64,000 bases of DNA, from contig NZ_AP026867.1 of NCBI RefSeq assembly GCF_026000115.1, forward strand, positions 589,501-653,500, given 5' to 3'. The notes below the pieces were generated by a model. It saw nothing but the letters and a program-made list of their open reading frames with translations. It searched no databases and was not told the origin of the DNA. The stretch comes from Aureispira anguillae. Lineage in GTDB: Bacteria; Bacteroidota; Bacteroidia; Chitinophagales; Saprospiraceae. The translations under genes and the position numbers were made by a program. Positions 16,136 to 25,938 of the stretch are shown piece after piece (position 1 is the first letter of the stretch; each line of letters starts with the position of its first letter).

Positions 16136-18499
16136 ATGAATAAGAAATTACTAGAGAATATTGGTGGAACAACAACACTTCATTCAATAGTTAATCATTG
16201 GTACGACCGAGTACTAGATGATGTAATGTTAGCGCATTTTTTTGAGTTAGTAAATATGGAGTGGCTGAAGCAAAAAATGGTTCACTTCTTAGAAGTTTTG
16301 CTCACAAATGGGCGTTACGAAATGGGAGGGCAAATTCAGGAATCACATGCTGAATTGGGAATACAGATGGCTCATTTTAATGCTTTTATAGGTCATTTGA
16401 ATATGACTTTGGATGAATTAGAGATTAAGGAAGAATATATAGAAGATATTATAGATCTGGTATTAGAAACCAAGGAAGATGTATTGTCTAAAAAAGTAGA
16501 AGTAGAGGCAAATAATACTCCTCCTAATCAAAATGAAAATATGACTACCCAAAAGAATGGAGACTATGAAGCATTATTGCAAAAAGCATTAGATGCTTCT
16601 TTTGCTAGAATGGAGTTTGATAAAGAGGGACGGATTGTTGATGTTAACCAAAACTTTGCCACTATCTTAGGCTATACAGATCCAAGTGAGATCATTGATA
16701 GTCATCATTCCATTTTTATTGAGAAGGAATACAAGTTATCTATAGACTATGAAGCGTTTTGGACTAATTTAAAAAAAGGTATTGTTCAGGAAGGGACATT
16801 TAAACATACTACAAGAGACAATAGAAATATTTGGGTGCAAGCAGCTTATACTCCTTTGCTTGGGGATAATGGTGAAATCATTCGAGTTATTAAGATTGCT
16901 ACAGATGTTACCAAAGAAAAAGAAAATACAATGAATGCTGTAGGTTTAAAAACAGCTGTGGATACTTCTTTTGCTCGAATTGAGTTTGATAAAAATGGAA
17001 ACATACTTGATGCCAATGACAACTTTACCAAATTATTGGGCTATGGTGATGTTTCTGAATTGAGAGGACAACACCATTCTATTTTTGTCAATGAACGTTA
17101 TAAAGTGTCTGAGGATTATCAGATGTTTTGGGCAAACTTAAACAATGGGAAAAGTCACACAGGCGAATTTGAGCGGGTTCTACGAGATGGAACAGTTGTT
17201 TGGATACAGGCTGTTTATACTCCTATTAGAGATGAAAATGGAGCCATTGAAAAAATAATAAAAATAGCAACCAATATTACCAATCAAAAACAATTCTTAC
17301 AAGAAATTAATAAAGTAATTATTTCGGCAGGGGAGGAAGGTAAGTTAGATGCTCGATTGGATGCTAGTCAAGCTACTGGTGATTGGAAAGAGTTGGCGAG
17401 TTCAGTTAATCTTTTGTTAGAATCTGTAGCAATGCCTGTGATGGAGTTGAGTGAGGTTGTTGGCGCTTTGGCAAAAGGAGATCTAACAGAACGTTTTGAT
17501 TCTTTTATTGAGGGGGATATTAAACAATTGGGGGATGAACTGAATACAGCAATTGATAGTATCAATGTTTTGATGGGTCAAATTTCTCAGATTGGCAATT
17601 TAGTTGCCGCTTCAGCAGAAGAAATGTTGGTGAAGGGAGAAGAAATGAAAAATACGACCCAAGAGGTGGCTTCTGCTACTCAGCAAATGGCAGAGGGAGC
17701 GCAACAACAGGCACAGCAGACGGATGAGGCGAGTAAAATGATGGATAATGTGCTTAAGGCTGTAGATATTATGGCCGAAAAAGCAGGCTTGATCAATGAA
17801 TCAGCCGTGGAAGGGCAAAAAAATTCTACCGAAGGTTTGTCTACCATCAAACTGGTTGCCAACAGCATGAATGAAATTCAGGATTCTGCGGTTAGTACTT
17901 CAGAGTCTATTGAGATATTATCTGAACGTTCTGAGGAAATTGCCAGTGCGTTGTCTGTGATTACAGATATTGCTGCACAAACAAACTTATTGGCGTTGAA
18001 TGCTGCAATTGAAGCCGCTAGGGCTGGGGATGCTGGTAGAGGATTTGCGGTTGTTGCTGAAGAAATTCGAAAATTGGCAGAGGGCTCTAGAAAATCTGCT
18101 GTGGATATCGAAAAGGTAATTAAGGAAGTCCAAAAAGATATTTTGGCAGCCTCCAAAGCGATTGATAGCATGGAATCAAATGTGAAAAGTGGAATGGCAG
18201 CTTCTAGAGAGGCAGAGGCGGTATTCGAAAACATTGAAAGCGCCAGTAACGAAACACTTGATTTGTCAAAAGAAATTGTAGAAGCAACAGAAGACCAAAA
18301 GGAGTCGATTAATGCTACTGCCAAAAATATAGAAAAGATTGTAGTGGTTGCTGAAGAAACGGCTTCGGGAACAGAACAAGTCGCTAGTTCTAGTAAGGTG
18401 TTGAGCCAAGGAATGAACGAGGTAACGGCTACTAGTGAGGACTTGGCAAATGTTGCCAATCAGTTACAAGAAAGTATTTCTAAATTCAAACTTCAATAA
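16136..18499 (+). CDS. Soluble chemoreceptor: truncated haemoglobin - PAS - PAS - MCP
   Basis: The protein has 787 residues and no membrane segment. Residues 1-125 resemble a truncated (2/2) haemoglobin: '[19 protein letters not shown]', '[18 protein letters not shown]' and the proximal-histidine motif '[17 protein letters not shown]' with His71. Two similar PAS domains follow (about 146-260 and 268-382), then a HAMP-like segment (about 430-480) and an MCP signalling domain whose tip reads '[20 protein letters not shown]'. The C-terminus (ISKFKLQ) lacks a CheR/CheB tethering pentapeptide. It probably senses oxygen, NO or redox state in the cytoplasm and signals to CheA through CheW. It is the first gene of the cluster. 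Confidence 0.9.
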   Translation: MNKKLLENIGGTTTLHSIVNHWYDRVLDDVMLAHFFELVNMEWLKQKMVHFLEVLLTNGRYEMGGQIQESHAELGIQMAHFNAFIGHLNMTLDELEIKEEYIEDIIDLVLETKEDVLSKKVEVEANNTPPNQNENMTTQKNGDYEALLQKALDASFARMEFDKEGRIVDVNQNFATILGYTDPSEIIDSHHSIFIEKEYKLSIDYEAFWTNLKKGIVQEGTFKHTTRDNRNIWVQAAYTPLLGDNGEIIRVIKIATDVTKEKENTMNAVGLKTAVDTSFARIEFDKNGNILDANDNFTKLLGYGDVSELRGQHHSIFVNERYKVSEDYQMFWANLNNGKSHTGEFERVLRDGTVVWIQAVYTPIRDENGAIEKIIKIATNITNQKQFLQEINKVIISAGEEGKLDARLDASQATGDWKELASSVNLLLESVAMPVMELSEVVGALAKGDLTERFDSFIEGDIKQLGDELNTAIDSINVLMGQISQIGNLVAASAEEMLVKGEEMKNTTQEVASATQQMAEGAQQQAQQTDEASKMMDNVLKAVDIMAEKAGLINESAVEGQKNSTEGLSTIKLVANSMNEIQDSAVSTSESIEILSERSEEIASALSVITDIAAQTNLLALNAAIEAARAGDAGRGFAVVAEEIRKLAEGSRKSAVDIEKVIKEVQKDILAASKAIDSMESNVKSGMAASREAEAVFENIESASNETLDLSKEIVEATEDQKESINATAKNIEKIVVVAEETASGTEQVASSSKVLSQGMNEVTATSEDLANVANQLQESISKFKLQ

Positions 18500-18526
18500 C
18501 AGGTCGAATAATTAAAATTGAAATGA

Positions 18527-19060
18527 ATGTCTGATAAAACAGAATATACTATTGAAGATGTCAAGCGGGAAGCGGCAAATCATCAACAAAACAAAGAGCA
18601 GTCAGAGCTGATGCAGTTGATTATTTTTAAGCTTGGAGGAGAAGAATATGGGCTTTCTATTGACCAAATCAAGGAGGTTGTACTCACTCCTAAAGTAGCA
18701 AAAATGCCACAAACGCCTCCTTATATCAAAGGCGTTGCCAATATCCGTGGAACCATTATTGCCATTATGGATTTGGAGCAAAAATTTGGTTTGGGAGAGG
18801 AACAGGAAGAGGAACAAGCACTTAATTATACGCTGGTGGTAGAAAATGAGACGGTTAAAGTTGGGATATTGGTCAAAGAGGTTCCCAATACATTAACTAT
18901 AGAGGTGGATGATATTGACAAGGCATCTACCTTGGTTCAGTATTCTTCTTTGGATGCAAGTTGTTTGATTGGGGTGGTTAATGTTGGTGAACGGATGATT
19001 ATTTTAATGGATATGATAAAATTGATAGAAACAGAAGGCGTAAAAACTTCTTACACTTAG
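18527..19060 (+). CDS. cheW: Chemotaxis coupling protein CheW
   Basis: The protein has 177 residues. After a charged N-terminal extension of about 28 residues, the CheW fold starts at 'LIIFKLGGEEYGLSIDQIKEVV' and carries the typical 'PYIKGVANIRGTIIAIMDL' and 'LIGVVNVGERMIILMDM'. CheW bridges chemoreceptor tips to CheA in the signalling array. The gene begins 27 bases after the receptor stop codon. Confidence 0.95.
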   Translation: MSDKTEYTIEDVKREAANHQQNKEQSELMQLIIFKLGGEEYGLSIDQIKEVVLTPKVAKMPQTPPYIKGVANIRGTIIAIMDLEQKFGLGEEQEEEQALNYTLVVENETVKVGILVKEVPNTLTIEVDDIDKASTLVQYSSLDASCLIGVVNVGERMIILMDMIKLIETEGVKTSYT

Positions 19061-19175
19061 TAAGGTACTTTAGGGAATTGTCATAGTTATATACAAAGTC
19101 AGGTGAAGTTTTTATTTCATAAAGGACTTAAGGCTAATAGGGTTTATATTTTTTATAACAAATAAATTAAGACTT

Positions 19176-19589
19176 ATGGAGTATAAAACAAGATCGATAC
19201 AAATTACTGTTCGACCAGATGACATTGTTGAGGTTACAAACCTAGAGAACTGGAATGAGCCAGATACCTTAGAAACTGCCCAAGAGAATATAGCAATGAT
19301 GGAAACTGCGATGGATGGAAAACGTCGGGCTATTATGGTACATCTTCCTAATACTTATACCAGTAAGGAAATTTTGGAATATTATTATAATGCCAATGTA
19401 GGTGAAATTGCTAGAGCTTTTGTAGCGAATTCGTTTGCTTCTAAGGTGGTTGGAAATCTTTATTTGAAATTGGCAGGAAAGGCGACTAAACCTACTGGAG
19501 TACAGTTTAAGATTTTTTCTCAAAGAACGAAGGCTATTAAATGGTTGTTAGAAAGAATTAAAGAGGACAAGGGCAACAAACTAGCCTGA
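19176..19589 (+). CDS. STAS/SpoIIAA-like protein (DUF7793-like)
   Basis: The protein has 137 residues, with no signal peptide. The C-terminal half ('AFVANSFASKVVGNLYLKLAGKAT', then 'PTGVQFKIFSQRTKAIKWLLERI') matches the small STAS/SEC14-like family often annotated DUF7793 in Bacteroidota, in which a strand-helix fold ends in 'A..WL'. Its function is unknown. Its place between cheW and cheY suggests a role in this signalling cluster, perhaps as a partner of the STAS/RsbW module further along. Confidence 0.65.
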   Translation: MEYKTRSIQITVRPDDIVEVTNLENWNEPDTLETAQENIAMMETAMDGKRRAIMVHLPNTYTSKEILEYYYNANVGEIARAFVANSFASKVVGNLYLKLAGKATKPTGVQFKIFSQRTKAIKWLLERIKEDKGNKLA

Positions 19590-19793
19590 AAAAATACAGC
19601 ATTACCCTAGTGGTAATAGAAAAGCATAAAGATCCGATGGAATAATAGTGTGGATATATTTTGAGTTCAAAAGATTCCTATCTGTTGTTTGCATTGTGTT
19701 ATCTTATAAAAAAAAACATCATAGACAAAAGTGTTTCAAAAGAGGAAATATTTTGTAACAACGGTCTAGGAATTAAATAAACAAATAGATAAA

Positions 19794-20162
19794 ATGAGTA
19801 AACGAGTTTTAATTGTAGATGATTCTTTATACATGCGTACGATGATTAATTCAGCATTAACATCGGCAGGGTATGAGGTGGTTGGTCAAGCAGCAAATGG
19901 AGAATCTGCAATTGATATGGCAATGGACTTGCTTCCTGATTTGATTACCTTGGATAATATTTTGCCAGATATGATTGGAACAGATATATTAAGGGTATTA
20001 AAAGAAGATGAAAATATTCCATCGAAAGTGATTATGATTAGTGCTGTAGGACAAGATTCTGTCATTCAAGAAGGAATGAGTTTGGGAGCAGCTGCTTATA
20101 TTGTCAAACCTTTTACGACCGAAAGCTTATTGGAAATAATTAATAAGGAAATGGAAGATTAA
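19794..20162 (+). CDS. cheY: CheY-type response regulator
   Basis: The protein has 122 residues: a single receiver domain with acidic pocket 'VDDS' (residues 8-11), phosphoacceptor Asp54 in 'LITLDNILPDM', switch residue Ser in 'VIMISAVG', and conserved Lys in 'YIVKPF'. With no output domain it is presumably phosphorylated by CheA and binds a motility apparatus or another target. It lies 11 bases before cheB. Confidence 0.92.
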   Translation: MSKRVLIVDDSLYMRTMINSALTSAGYEVVGQAANGESAIDMAMDLLPDLITLDNILPDMIGTDILRVLKEDENIPSKVIMISAVGQDSVIQEGMSLGAAAYIVKPFTTESLLEIINKEMED

Positions 20163-20173
20163 ACGAATTATAA

Positions 20174-21217
20174 GTGGACAGTAAAAAACAGATTAATGTA
20201 TTGGTTGCAGATGATTCTGCATTGATGCGTATTCTGATAAGCGACATTATTGAAAAGGATAAATCTATCCATGTGATTGGCCAGGTTAATAATGGCAAAG
20301 CTGCTTATTGGTCAACCAAAGAATTGAAACCCGATGTAGTTTTGATGGATATGACGATGGGAGAATATGATGGAATTTATGGCGTTACCAAAATAATGGA
20401 AGATTGTCCAACACCTATTATCATTTTATCGGCTGTTGGTAATACAGATATGGAACCCATCATGAAAAGCTTGGAATTGGGAGCTATTGATTATCTCAAT
20501 AAACCAGCTAAAAATCGGGTGAATATGAATGAGGTAAAGGTAGCCTTGATTAACAAGATAAAAATGGCAAGCCAAATTGTTTTACCTCAACCAGACAAGA
20601 GCGACCATGCAGTAAATATCAATGAGCATTCTTTTGGCTCAGAAATATCTTATGACTGTATTGTTTTAGGGGCTTCTACTGGTGGTCCTAGAGCAATTGA
20701 AAAAATATTGACACAGTTGCCTAGAAATTTAACGGTTCCTGTCATTATTGCACAACATATGCCAGCCAGCTTTGTGGCTTCTTTTGCCGAAAGGTTAAAT
20801 CTATTGACTCCATTGAATGTTGTGGTTGCCTCTAATGAGGCTGTTGTAGAGGGAGGAAATGTCTACTTGGCGCCAGGAGATGCTAATTTGGTGGTTATTA
20901 AGAAAGGAGGAACGATGGTTTTTGGATCAACCTCTAAACTGTTTTTAGCCTATAATAACCCTTCTGTAGATGGTTTGATGCTTTCTGTTGCAAAAGCTTA
21001 CAAACACAAGGCAATAGGGATTGTGCTAACAGGAATGGGAAAGGATGGTTCTATAGGGCTCAAGGCAATTAAGGATGCAGGAGGCTATACGATTGCTCAG
21101 AGTGAAGCATCTTGTATTGTTTATGGAATGCCCAAAGCGGCATGGGCTAATGGAGCGGTTCAGCAGATGGTTCATTTAGACGAAATTGCTGGTTTTTTAG
21201 TTAGTTGTTTGGCTTAA
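20174..21217 (+). CDS. cheB: Chemotaxis protein-glutamate methylesterase CheB
   Basis: The protein has 347 residues: a receiver domain with Asp59 in 'VVLMDMTMGEYDG', a linker, and the methylesterase domain with the active-site Ser in 'GASTGGPRAIEK', His in 'AQHMPASFVASF' and Asp in 'GMGKDGSIG'. It removes methyl groups from receptors after activation by CheA. The best start is a GTG at 20174 (MDSKKQINVLVAD), since no in-frame ATG lies before the receiver. This non-ATG start sits 11 bases after the cheY stop codon. Confidence 0.93.
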   Translation: MDSKKQINVLVADDSALMRILISDIIEKDKSIHVIGQVNNGKAAYWSTKELKPDVVLMDMTMGEYDGIYGVTKIMEDCPTPIIILSAVGNTDMEPIMKSLELGAIDYLNKPAKNRVNMNEVKVALINKIKMASQIVLPQPDKSDHAVNINEHSFGSEISYDCIVLGASTGGPRAIEKILTQLPRNLTVPVIIAQHMPASFVASFAERLNLLTPLNVVVASNEAVVEGGNVYLAPGDANLVVIKKGGTMVFGSTSKLFLAYNNPSVDGLMLSVAKAYKHKAIGIVLTGMGKDGSIGLKAIKDAGGYTIAQSEASCIVYGMPKAAWANGAVQQMVHLDEIAGFLVSCLA

Positions 21218-21260
21218 TAACCAAAATAAAAATAGGCATTAGTTGTACGATGTGTTTATT

Positions 21261-21350
21261 GGAGTTGTTTACAATGGCTGTAACGCTGTTGGTTGTTATA
21301 ATCGGATCACAGGTGTTGAGCTTATTTGCTTCGATTCTTAAATAACTTCA
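21261..21350. repeat. Degenerate MITE-like element, family B, in the cheB-cheA gap
   Basis: It starts GGAGTTGTTTACAATG and ends ATTCTTAAATAACTTCA, the decayed terminal repeats of the element at 30390-30556. The interior shares 'ggatc.caggtgtt.ag' with it. About 90 bases long. Confidence 0.5.
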
Positions 21351-21390
21351 TTATTAGAAGATAAAAAAATGGCATTTTTAAAGATTAATA

Positions 21391-23163
21391 ATGGCAAAAG
21401 AAGAGGAATATAAAGAAATGTTTCTAGCGGAGGCTCAAGAAAGTTATGAGGAGCTGAATCGCTTATTTACAGAGCTGGAAAAAAACAACCAGAGCCAATC
21501 TGCTGTGCATGCTATTTTTAGAATTACGCATACGTTAAAAGGGAATGCAATGGGTATGGGCTTTGAGCCTATTTCTGAACTGAGCCATGTGATGGAGGAC
21601 ATCTTCAATGAAGTGAAATTAGGGCGAATGACATTGGACAGTGCCTTGTTTCAGTCTCTATTTAGAGCAAATGATGTTTTAGGTGCATTAATAGAGGCGA
21701 TTAAAACCAACGAAGTTGTTCGTTACAAAGGTATTCGAACAAAGTTACAAGTTGCTCTAAGAAAAGCTAAGGCTTTTTATGAAGCGCAAAATGCTTCTAC
21801 TGTTGCTAAAGAGGAGACTACTACTACCGAACCTGTCGAAACGAAGGAAGCGGAAAAAGTTGTTGATGCTCAGGATGAAGAAGAAGATGACGAAATAGAA
21901 CCTACAGAGGCAGGACCTAAAATTATTTTGTCGGACATGGTTCAGGTGCCTGTCCGAAAGTTGGATGATTTGCTAAATATAGTAGGAGAGTTGATTATTG
22001 AAAAAGATACACTGCTCTCACGATTTTCAGAAGAGAATAGAAGTAGTAGCGAACTGGCAAGATTACACCGTCTAACTTCGGATTTGCAATATAGTGTAAT
22101 GGATGTGCGCTTGGTGCAGGTTGGTTTTTTGTTTAATAAATTTCATCGAGTTTTAAGAGATGCTGCTGTTGCAGAGAAGAAGAAAGTAGATTTGGTCTTG
22201 GAGGGCACAGAAAGCGAGATAGACCGAAATGTGTTGAAAACAATGAGTGACTCTTTAGTTCATTTGGTGAGAAATGCAGTAAGTCATGGTATCGAGCCAC
22301 CTGAGGAACGTATTCGATTGGGAAAACCTGAACGAGGAACCGTTACCTTACGAGCAAGAAATGAAAAAGATACTGTATTTATAGAAATTTGTGATGATGG
22401 TTATGGGATTAATGTAGAAAAAATTAAACAAAAGGCAATTAGCAAAGGCTTGATTCCTAAAGATTATGCTCCTTTGATTACAGATGATGAAGTCTTGCTT
22501 TGCATTTTTGAACCTGGTTTCTCAAATGCTGAAGTGGTGACTGAAATTTCTGGACGTGGTGTAGGACTTGATGTTGTACGAATGGCGGTAGAATCCATTG
22601 GAGGAAAAATATCCATAGAGACCGAATTGGGAAAAGGGAGCACTTTTATTTTGGGCTTGCCTTCTTCAATGGCTGTCAAAGCTGCTTTGTTATTTGAATT
22701 GGGAGGACAGGAGTTTGCAATTGCATTGGCTTATACGAGTGCGGTTGTAGCTATGCAGAAATCAGAGATTCACAAGATGAACACTGGGTTGATCGCAACG
22801 TATTTAGGAAAAACAATTTCAATTGTTTTCTTAAGTGATTTGTTTGCCATGGAATCGATGAAAGAAATAGATAAAAAGGGAGCTTTTTATCAACAATTTG
22901 ATCAACTAGAGGGCGATCCTAAGTTGGATATTGTTATTGTAAGTTATAATAATCGTTTGGTTGGACTTGTCGTTGATAAATTGATGCAACAAAAAGAAAT
23001 TGTAGAAAAAAAATTACCACCACCTATTGATAATGTAGCCTTGTTTAGTGGAGTTACTATTTTAGGTACAGGACGTATGTGTTTGGTGTTGGATATTGTG
23101 AGTATTTTGTCGCATCTATTTAGAGAAAAACGTATTAGTGCTAATATGGCTATCTTGAGATAG
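21391..23163 (+). CDS. cheA: Chemotaxis histidine kinase CheA
   Basis: The protein has 590 residues. Domain order: Hpt with phosphorylatable His47 in 'FRITHTLKGNAMGMGF'; an acidic linker (about residues 135-175) in place of a recognisable P2 CheY/CheB-binding domain; dimerisation helices from about 190; the ATPase with 'HLVRNAVSHGIEPPEER', 'CDDGYGI' and 'GRGVGLDVVRMAVESIGG'; and the CheW-like P5 domain to the end. The lack of a P2 domain makes it shorter than the E. coli enzyme. It transfers phosphate to CheY and CheB. It lies 26 bases before the CheC-like gene. Confidence 0.95.
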   Translation: MAKEEEYKEMFLAEAQESYEELNRLFTELEKNNQSQSAVHAIFRITHTLKGNAMGMGFEPISELSHVMEDIFNEVKLGRMTLDSALFQSLFRANDVLGALIEAIKTNEVVRYKGIRTKLQVALRKAKAFYEAQNASTVAKEETTTTEPVETKEAEKVVDAQDEEEDDEIEPTEAGPKIILSDMVQVPVRKLDDLLNIVGELIIEKDTLLSRFSEENRSSSELARLHRLTSDLQYSVMDVRLVQVGFLFNKFHRVLRDAAVAEKKKVDLVLEGTESEIDRNVLKTMSDSLVHLVRNAVSHGIEPPEERIRLGKPERGTVTLRARNEKDTVFIEICDDGYGINVEKIKQKAISKGLIPKDYAPLITDDEVLLCIFEPGFSNAEVVTEISGRGVGLDVVRMAVESIGGKISIETELGKGSTFILGLPSSMAVKAALLFELGGQEFAIALAYTSAVVAMQKSEIHKMNTGLIATYLGKTISIVFLSDLFAMESMKEIDKKGAFYQQFDQLEGDPKLDIVIVSYNNRLVGLVVDKLMQQKEIVEKKLPPPIDNVALFSGVTILGTGRMCLVLDIVSILSHLFREKRISANMAILR

Positions 23164-23188
23164 TCGCATAAATAAGGATAGTTAAGAT

Positions 23189-23800
23189 ATGGAGGTTTTT
23201 AATAAAACAGAATTACAAACTGCGGAGTCGATCATTAATCAAGGGCTAAAAAGTGCAGCAGAAACGCTCTCTTTTTTTATGAAAGAGTCGATTGAGGTGA
23301 AACAGATTGGAGTGAATGATTTGGGGATTGCCAATAAAGGCCCCCTAAAACTAAAATGCACTACCAATGCTCATTTGTTGACCACTCATGTAGTTGGTGA
23401 ACTAGAGGGGTTTTGTTGTTTGGTGTTTAGTGAGGAAGAAGCCCAGCTTTTGCAAAAAACGGCTCTGCCGCCAGAGGTAGTAAATGATCCTGTGATGTTT
23501 GAGGGAATGAAGGATGCTATTTTATTAGAAGTAGATAATATTATTGCTGCCGCTGTTATTACACAATTTGCCAACTTGTTAAAACGAAAAATGCACGGGT
23601 CTGTTCCTGAATTAAGCGTGATAGATGCAACAAAATTTGATGCATTTATTAAAGAACATTTGGATGATCGTTCACATGTTATTAATTTTAGAACTAATTT
23701 TGTTGCTCCCCAGAAGTCTTTTAGTCCTATGTTTTTGTGGTTTATGAACCAGCCTTTTATTGATGATATAAAACAACTTAGCGCACAAGGAAGCCGTTAA
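23189..23800 (+). CDS. CheC/CheX-like chemotaxis phosphatase
   Basis: The protein has 203 residues. The segment 'GMKDAILLEVDNIIAAAVITQFANLL' (20 of its residues: ILLEVDNIIAAAVITQFANL) carries the E-x-x-N signature of CheC-family phosphatases. An N-terminal helix 'AESIINQGLKSAAETL' may be a degenerate second site, with E-x3-N spacing. The family dephosphorylates CheY. Its position between cheA and cheR fits, and no CheZ or CheD is present. I rate the family call as likely rather than certain because only one site matches exactly. Confidence 0.7.
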   Translation: MEVFNKTELQTAESIINQGLKSAAETLSFFMKESIEVKQIGVNDLGIANKGPLKLKCTTNAHLLTTHVVGELEGFCCLVFSEEEAQLLQKTALPPEVVNDPVMFEGMKDAILLEVDNIIAAAVITQFANLLKRKMHGSVPELSVIDATKFDAFIKEHLDDRSHVINFRTNFVAPQKSFSPMFLWFMNQPFIDDIKQLSAQGSR

Positions 23801-23880
23801 TGATTGATTGATAAGGTTTAATGTTTACTGTAGTGTTCGATAATTCATTGCAGTGTTAACTAAATAAATAGGGTCCAAAT

Positions 23881-24735
23881 ATGACAAAGCAGTCTCAACG
23901 ATTACAAATAACAGATGAAGAATTGGAAGCATTTACGTTGGCCGTTAAGACTCGTTTTGGATTAGATTTTACTAGTTATGAAAAAAAATCTTTAAAGAGA
24001 GGCTTAGTTCGGTTAATTTCTAAACAAGACTTGAAGTCAATGATTGGTTTGTGGAGCAAGATGTTGAGAGATAAAACCTTGATCGTTAGTTATATTGATG
24101 AGCTATTGGTCAATTTGACCGAATTTTTTAGAAATTATGACCTTTGGCAAAAACTAAAAGATGAGGTGCTAAAAAAAATATGGCATCACGATCATTTGAC
24201 TTTCTGGCATGCTGGCTGCTCTACTGGAGAAGAAATTTATACCATGGCAATTGTCCTAAAAGAGAGCTTTATGTTGCACAAAGCACAAACTTTGGCAACC
24301 GATCTTAGTTCAAAGGCTTTGGCGCAGGCAATAGAAGGAAAGTACAATACGATACTTTGGAATAAGTATATGAATTCTTATGCTTTGTACAACCCCAAAG
24401 GCAATGGGGATCGTTATTTTACAAAAGGGGAGCAAGTTTTTTATGTGAGAGAACAGCTCAAAAAACATGTAAGGTTTCAGCGCCATAATTTGGTGCAAGA
24501 TGAAATGAAAGAAACATTTAAGGTGATTTTTTGCCGAAATGTAATGATCTATTTTGACAATGTGTTAAAAATGAAAGTTTTAGAGCTTTTTTATGATGCA
24601 CTGGAGGATGATGGCTTTTTCATTATAGGTTATTACGACATGTTGCCTTATGAATCTAGAGAGATGTTTACCTTATATTGTCCTTCAACTAGAATTTACA
24701 CTAAAAATTTAAACTATAAAAAAGAAAACGCTTAA
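23881..24735 (+). CDS. cheR: Chemotaxis protein methyltransferase CheR
   Basis: The protein has 284 residues. The N-terminal helical domain (about 1-80, ending 'LLVNLTEFFRNYDLW') precedes a SAM-binding domain with 'FWHAGCSTGEEIYTMAI' and the catalytic-site 'VIFCRNVMIYFDNVLK'. It methylates Glu residues of chemoreceptors. The receptor here has no C-terminal tether, so CheR must dock directly. The STAS gene follows after 16 bases. Confidence 0.94.
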   Translation: MTKQSQRLQITDEELEAFTLAVKTRFGLDFTSYEKKSLKRGLVRLISKQDLKSMIGLWSKMLRDKTLIVSYIDELLVNLTEFFRNYDLWQKLKDEVLKKIWHHDHLTFWHAGCSTGEEIYTMAIVLKESFMLHKAQTLATDLSSKALAQAIEGKYNTILWNKYMNSYALYNPKGNGDRYFTKGEQVFYVREQLKKHVRFQRHNLVQDEMKETFKVIFCRNVMIYFDNVLKMKVLELFYDALEDDGFFIIGYYDMLPYESREMFTLYCPSTRIYTKNLNYKKENA

Positions 24736-24751
24736 ATAAGATTTTATAAAA

Positions 24752-25081
24752 ATGGAAATTGTCAGTACAAAACATGAGGATAAGTTGGTTTTGGGGTTTA
24801 ATGGTCAGTTGGATACAGGAACTGCACCCAAAGTCGAGATTGAGGTAAATAAATATTTAGAAAATAATCAAAAAGTTATTTTTAACTTAGAAGCAACTAC
24901 CTTTGTTAGTAGTGCAGGTTTACGTGTCTTTTTGGGTACTGCTAAGAAATTAAAAGCATCTGGTGGCTTGTTTAGAATTTGCAATGCAAATGATGTTGTG
25001 CAAGAAATTTTGGATATTTCAGGATTTAGCCAAATTTTAGATATTAAAGGAAATCTAGAGGAAGCATTAATGGACTTTTAA
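24752..25081 (+). CDS. STAS-domain anti-sigma factor antagonist (SpoIIAA/RsbV type)
   Basis: The protein has 109 residues, a single STAS domain. The phosphorylation loop 'TTFVSSAGLRVFL' places the target serine at Ser53. In the partner-switching mechanism the unphosphorylated form binds the RsbW-type kinase and releases its target; phosphorylation reverses this. The phosphatase (25106) and kinase (25939) follow directly, so the three form a complete module. Confidence 0.9.
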   Translation: MEIVSTKHEDKLVLGFNGQLDTGTAPKVEIEVNKYLENNQKVIFNLEATTFVSSAGLRVFLGTAKKLKASGGLFRICNANDVVQEILDISGFSQILDIKGNLEEALMDF

Positions 25082-25105
25082 TCATAAATATATAATCCTT
25101 AACAA

Positions 25106-25933
25106 ATGGCAGAGCAATCTAAACGATATGATCAAATTGATGAATTGTTAGCTCAGAAAGAGCAAGAAATAGCAATTCTGAAGGAAGAAAAGGTAAGGAT
25201 GGAGAAAGAGCTGAATCTAGCTAAAGATATTCAGTTGAATATGATTCCAATCAGTCACCCCAATTTTTCAGGGAGAACCGATTTTGAGTTATATGCAAAA
25301 CTAATTTCAGCTAGAGAAGTTGGTGGGGATTTTTATGATTATTATCTGTTAGACGATGATCATTTGGGGATTGTGATTGGAGATGTTTCGGGAAAAGGAG
25401 TTGCTGCAGGATTTATGATGGCGGTTTGTAAGGCGCTCCTAAAATCTAGGGCAACTACTGATTTTTCTCCTGCTAGTATTATCAGTCATGTCAATCAAGA
25501 AATGGCAGTCAATAACCCCAATTATATGTTTACGACTGTTTTTTTTGGAATGCTAAACTTGACAACTAGAGAATTGGTCTATACAAATGCAGGGCATAAT
25601 CCTACTTATATTCGAAAAAAGGATGGAACATTACTAAAGTTAGGAACTTTGCATGGTCCAGTAGTCGCTGCAATGGAAGATCTAGTTTATGGCGAAACAA
25701 AAGTTCAGTTGGATCATGGAGATGTGATTTTTGCTTATACAGATGGTATTACAGAAGCGCATAATAGTGCTTCTGAGTTATTCTCAGAATTGCGATTGTG
25801 CCAATCTTTGGAAAAACCATTTAAAAATGTCAAAGAGACGGTAGAGCAAATTTTTATGGATATTTTATTATTTGAAAGAGGCGCAGAGCAATTTGATGAT
25901 ATTACAGCTCTATGTGTTGAATTAAAAGGATAA
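25106..25933 (+). CDS. PP2C-type serine phosphatase (RsbU/SpoIIE family)
   Basis: The protein has 275 residues. An N-terminal coiled coil (about 1-55, ending 'LNLAKDIQLNMIP') leads into a SpoIIE phosphatase domain with metal-binding motifs 'AREVGGDFYDYY', 'GDVSGKGVAAGFMMA', 'NAGHNPTYI' and 'YTDGITEAHN', ending 'DDITALCVE'. It should dephosphorylate the STAS protein encoded just upstream. There is no receiver or PAS input domain, so the signal must come through the coiled coil or a partner, possibly a Che component. Confidence 0.92.
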   Translation: MAEQSKRYDQIDELLAQKEQEIAILKEEKVRMEKELNLAKDIQLNMIPISHPNFSGRTDFELYAKLISAREVGGDFYDYYLLDDDHLGIVIGDVSGKGVAAGFMMAVCKALLKSRATTDFSPASIISHVNQEMAVNNPNYMFTTVFFGMLNLTTRELVYTNAGHNPTYIRKKDGTLLKLGTLHGPVVAAMEDLVYGETKVQLDHGDVIFAYTDGITEAHNSASELFSELRLCQSLEKPFKNVKETVEQIFMDILLFERGAEQFDDITALCVELKG

Positions 25934-25938
25934 AGACC

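Noticed and set aside
17878-18459. 193-codon antisense frame inside the chemoreceptor gene
   Set aside because: It is the reverse reading of the repetitive MCP helices, giving a Ser/Ala/Thr-rich nonsense protein.
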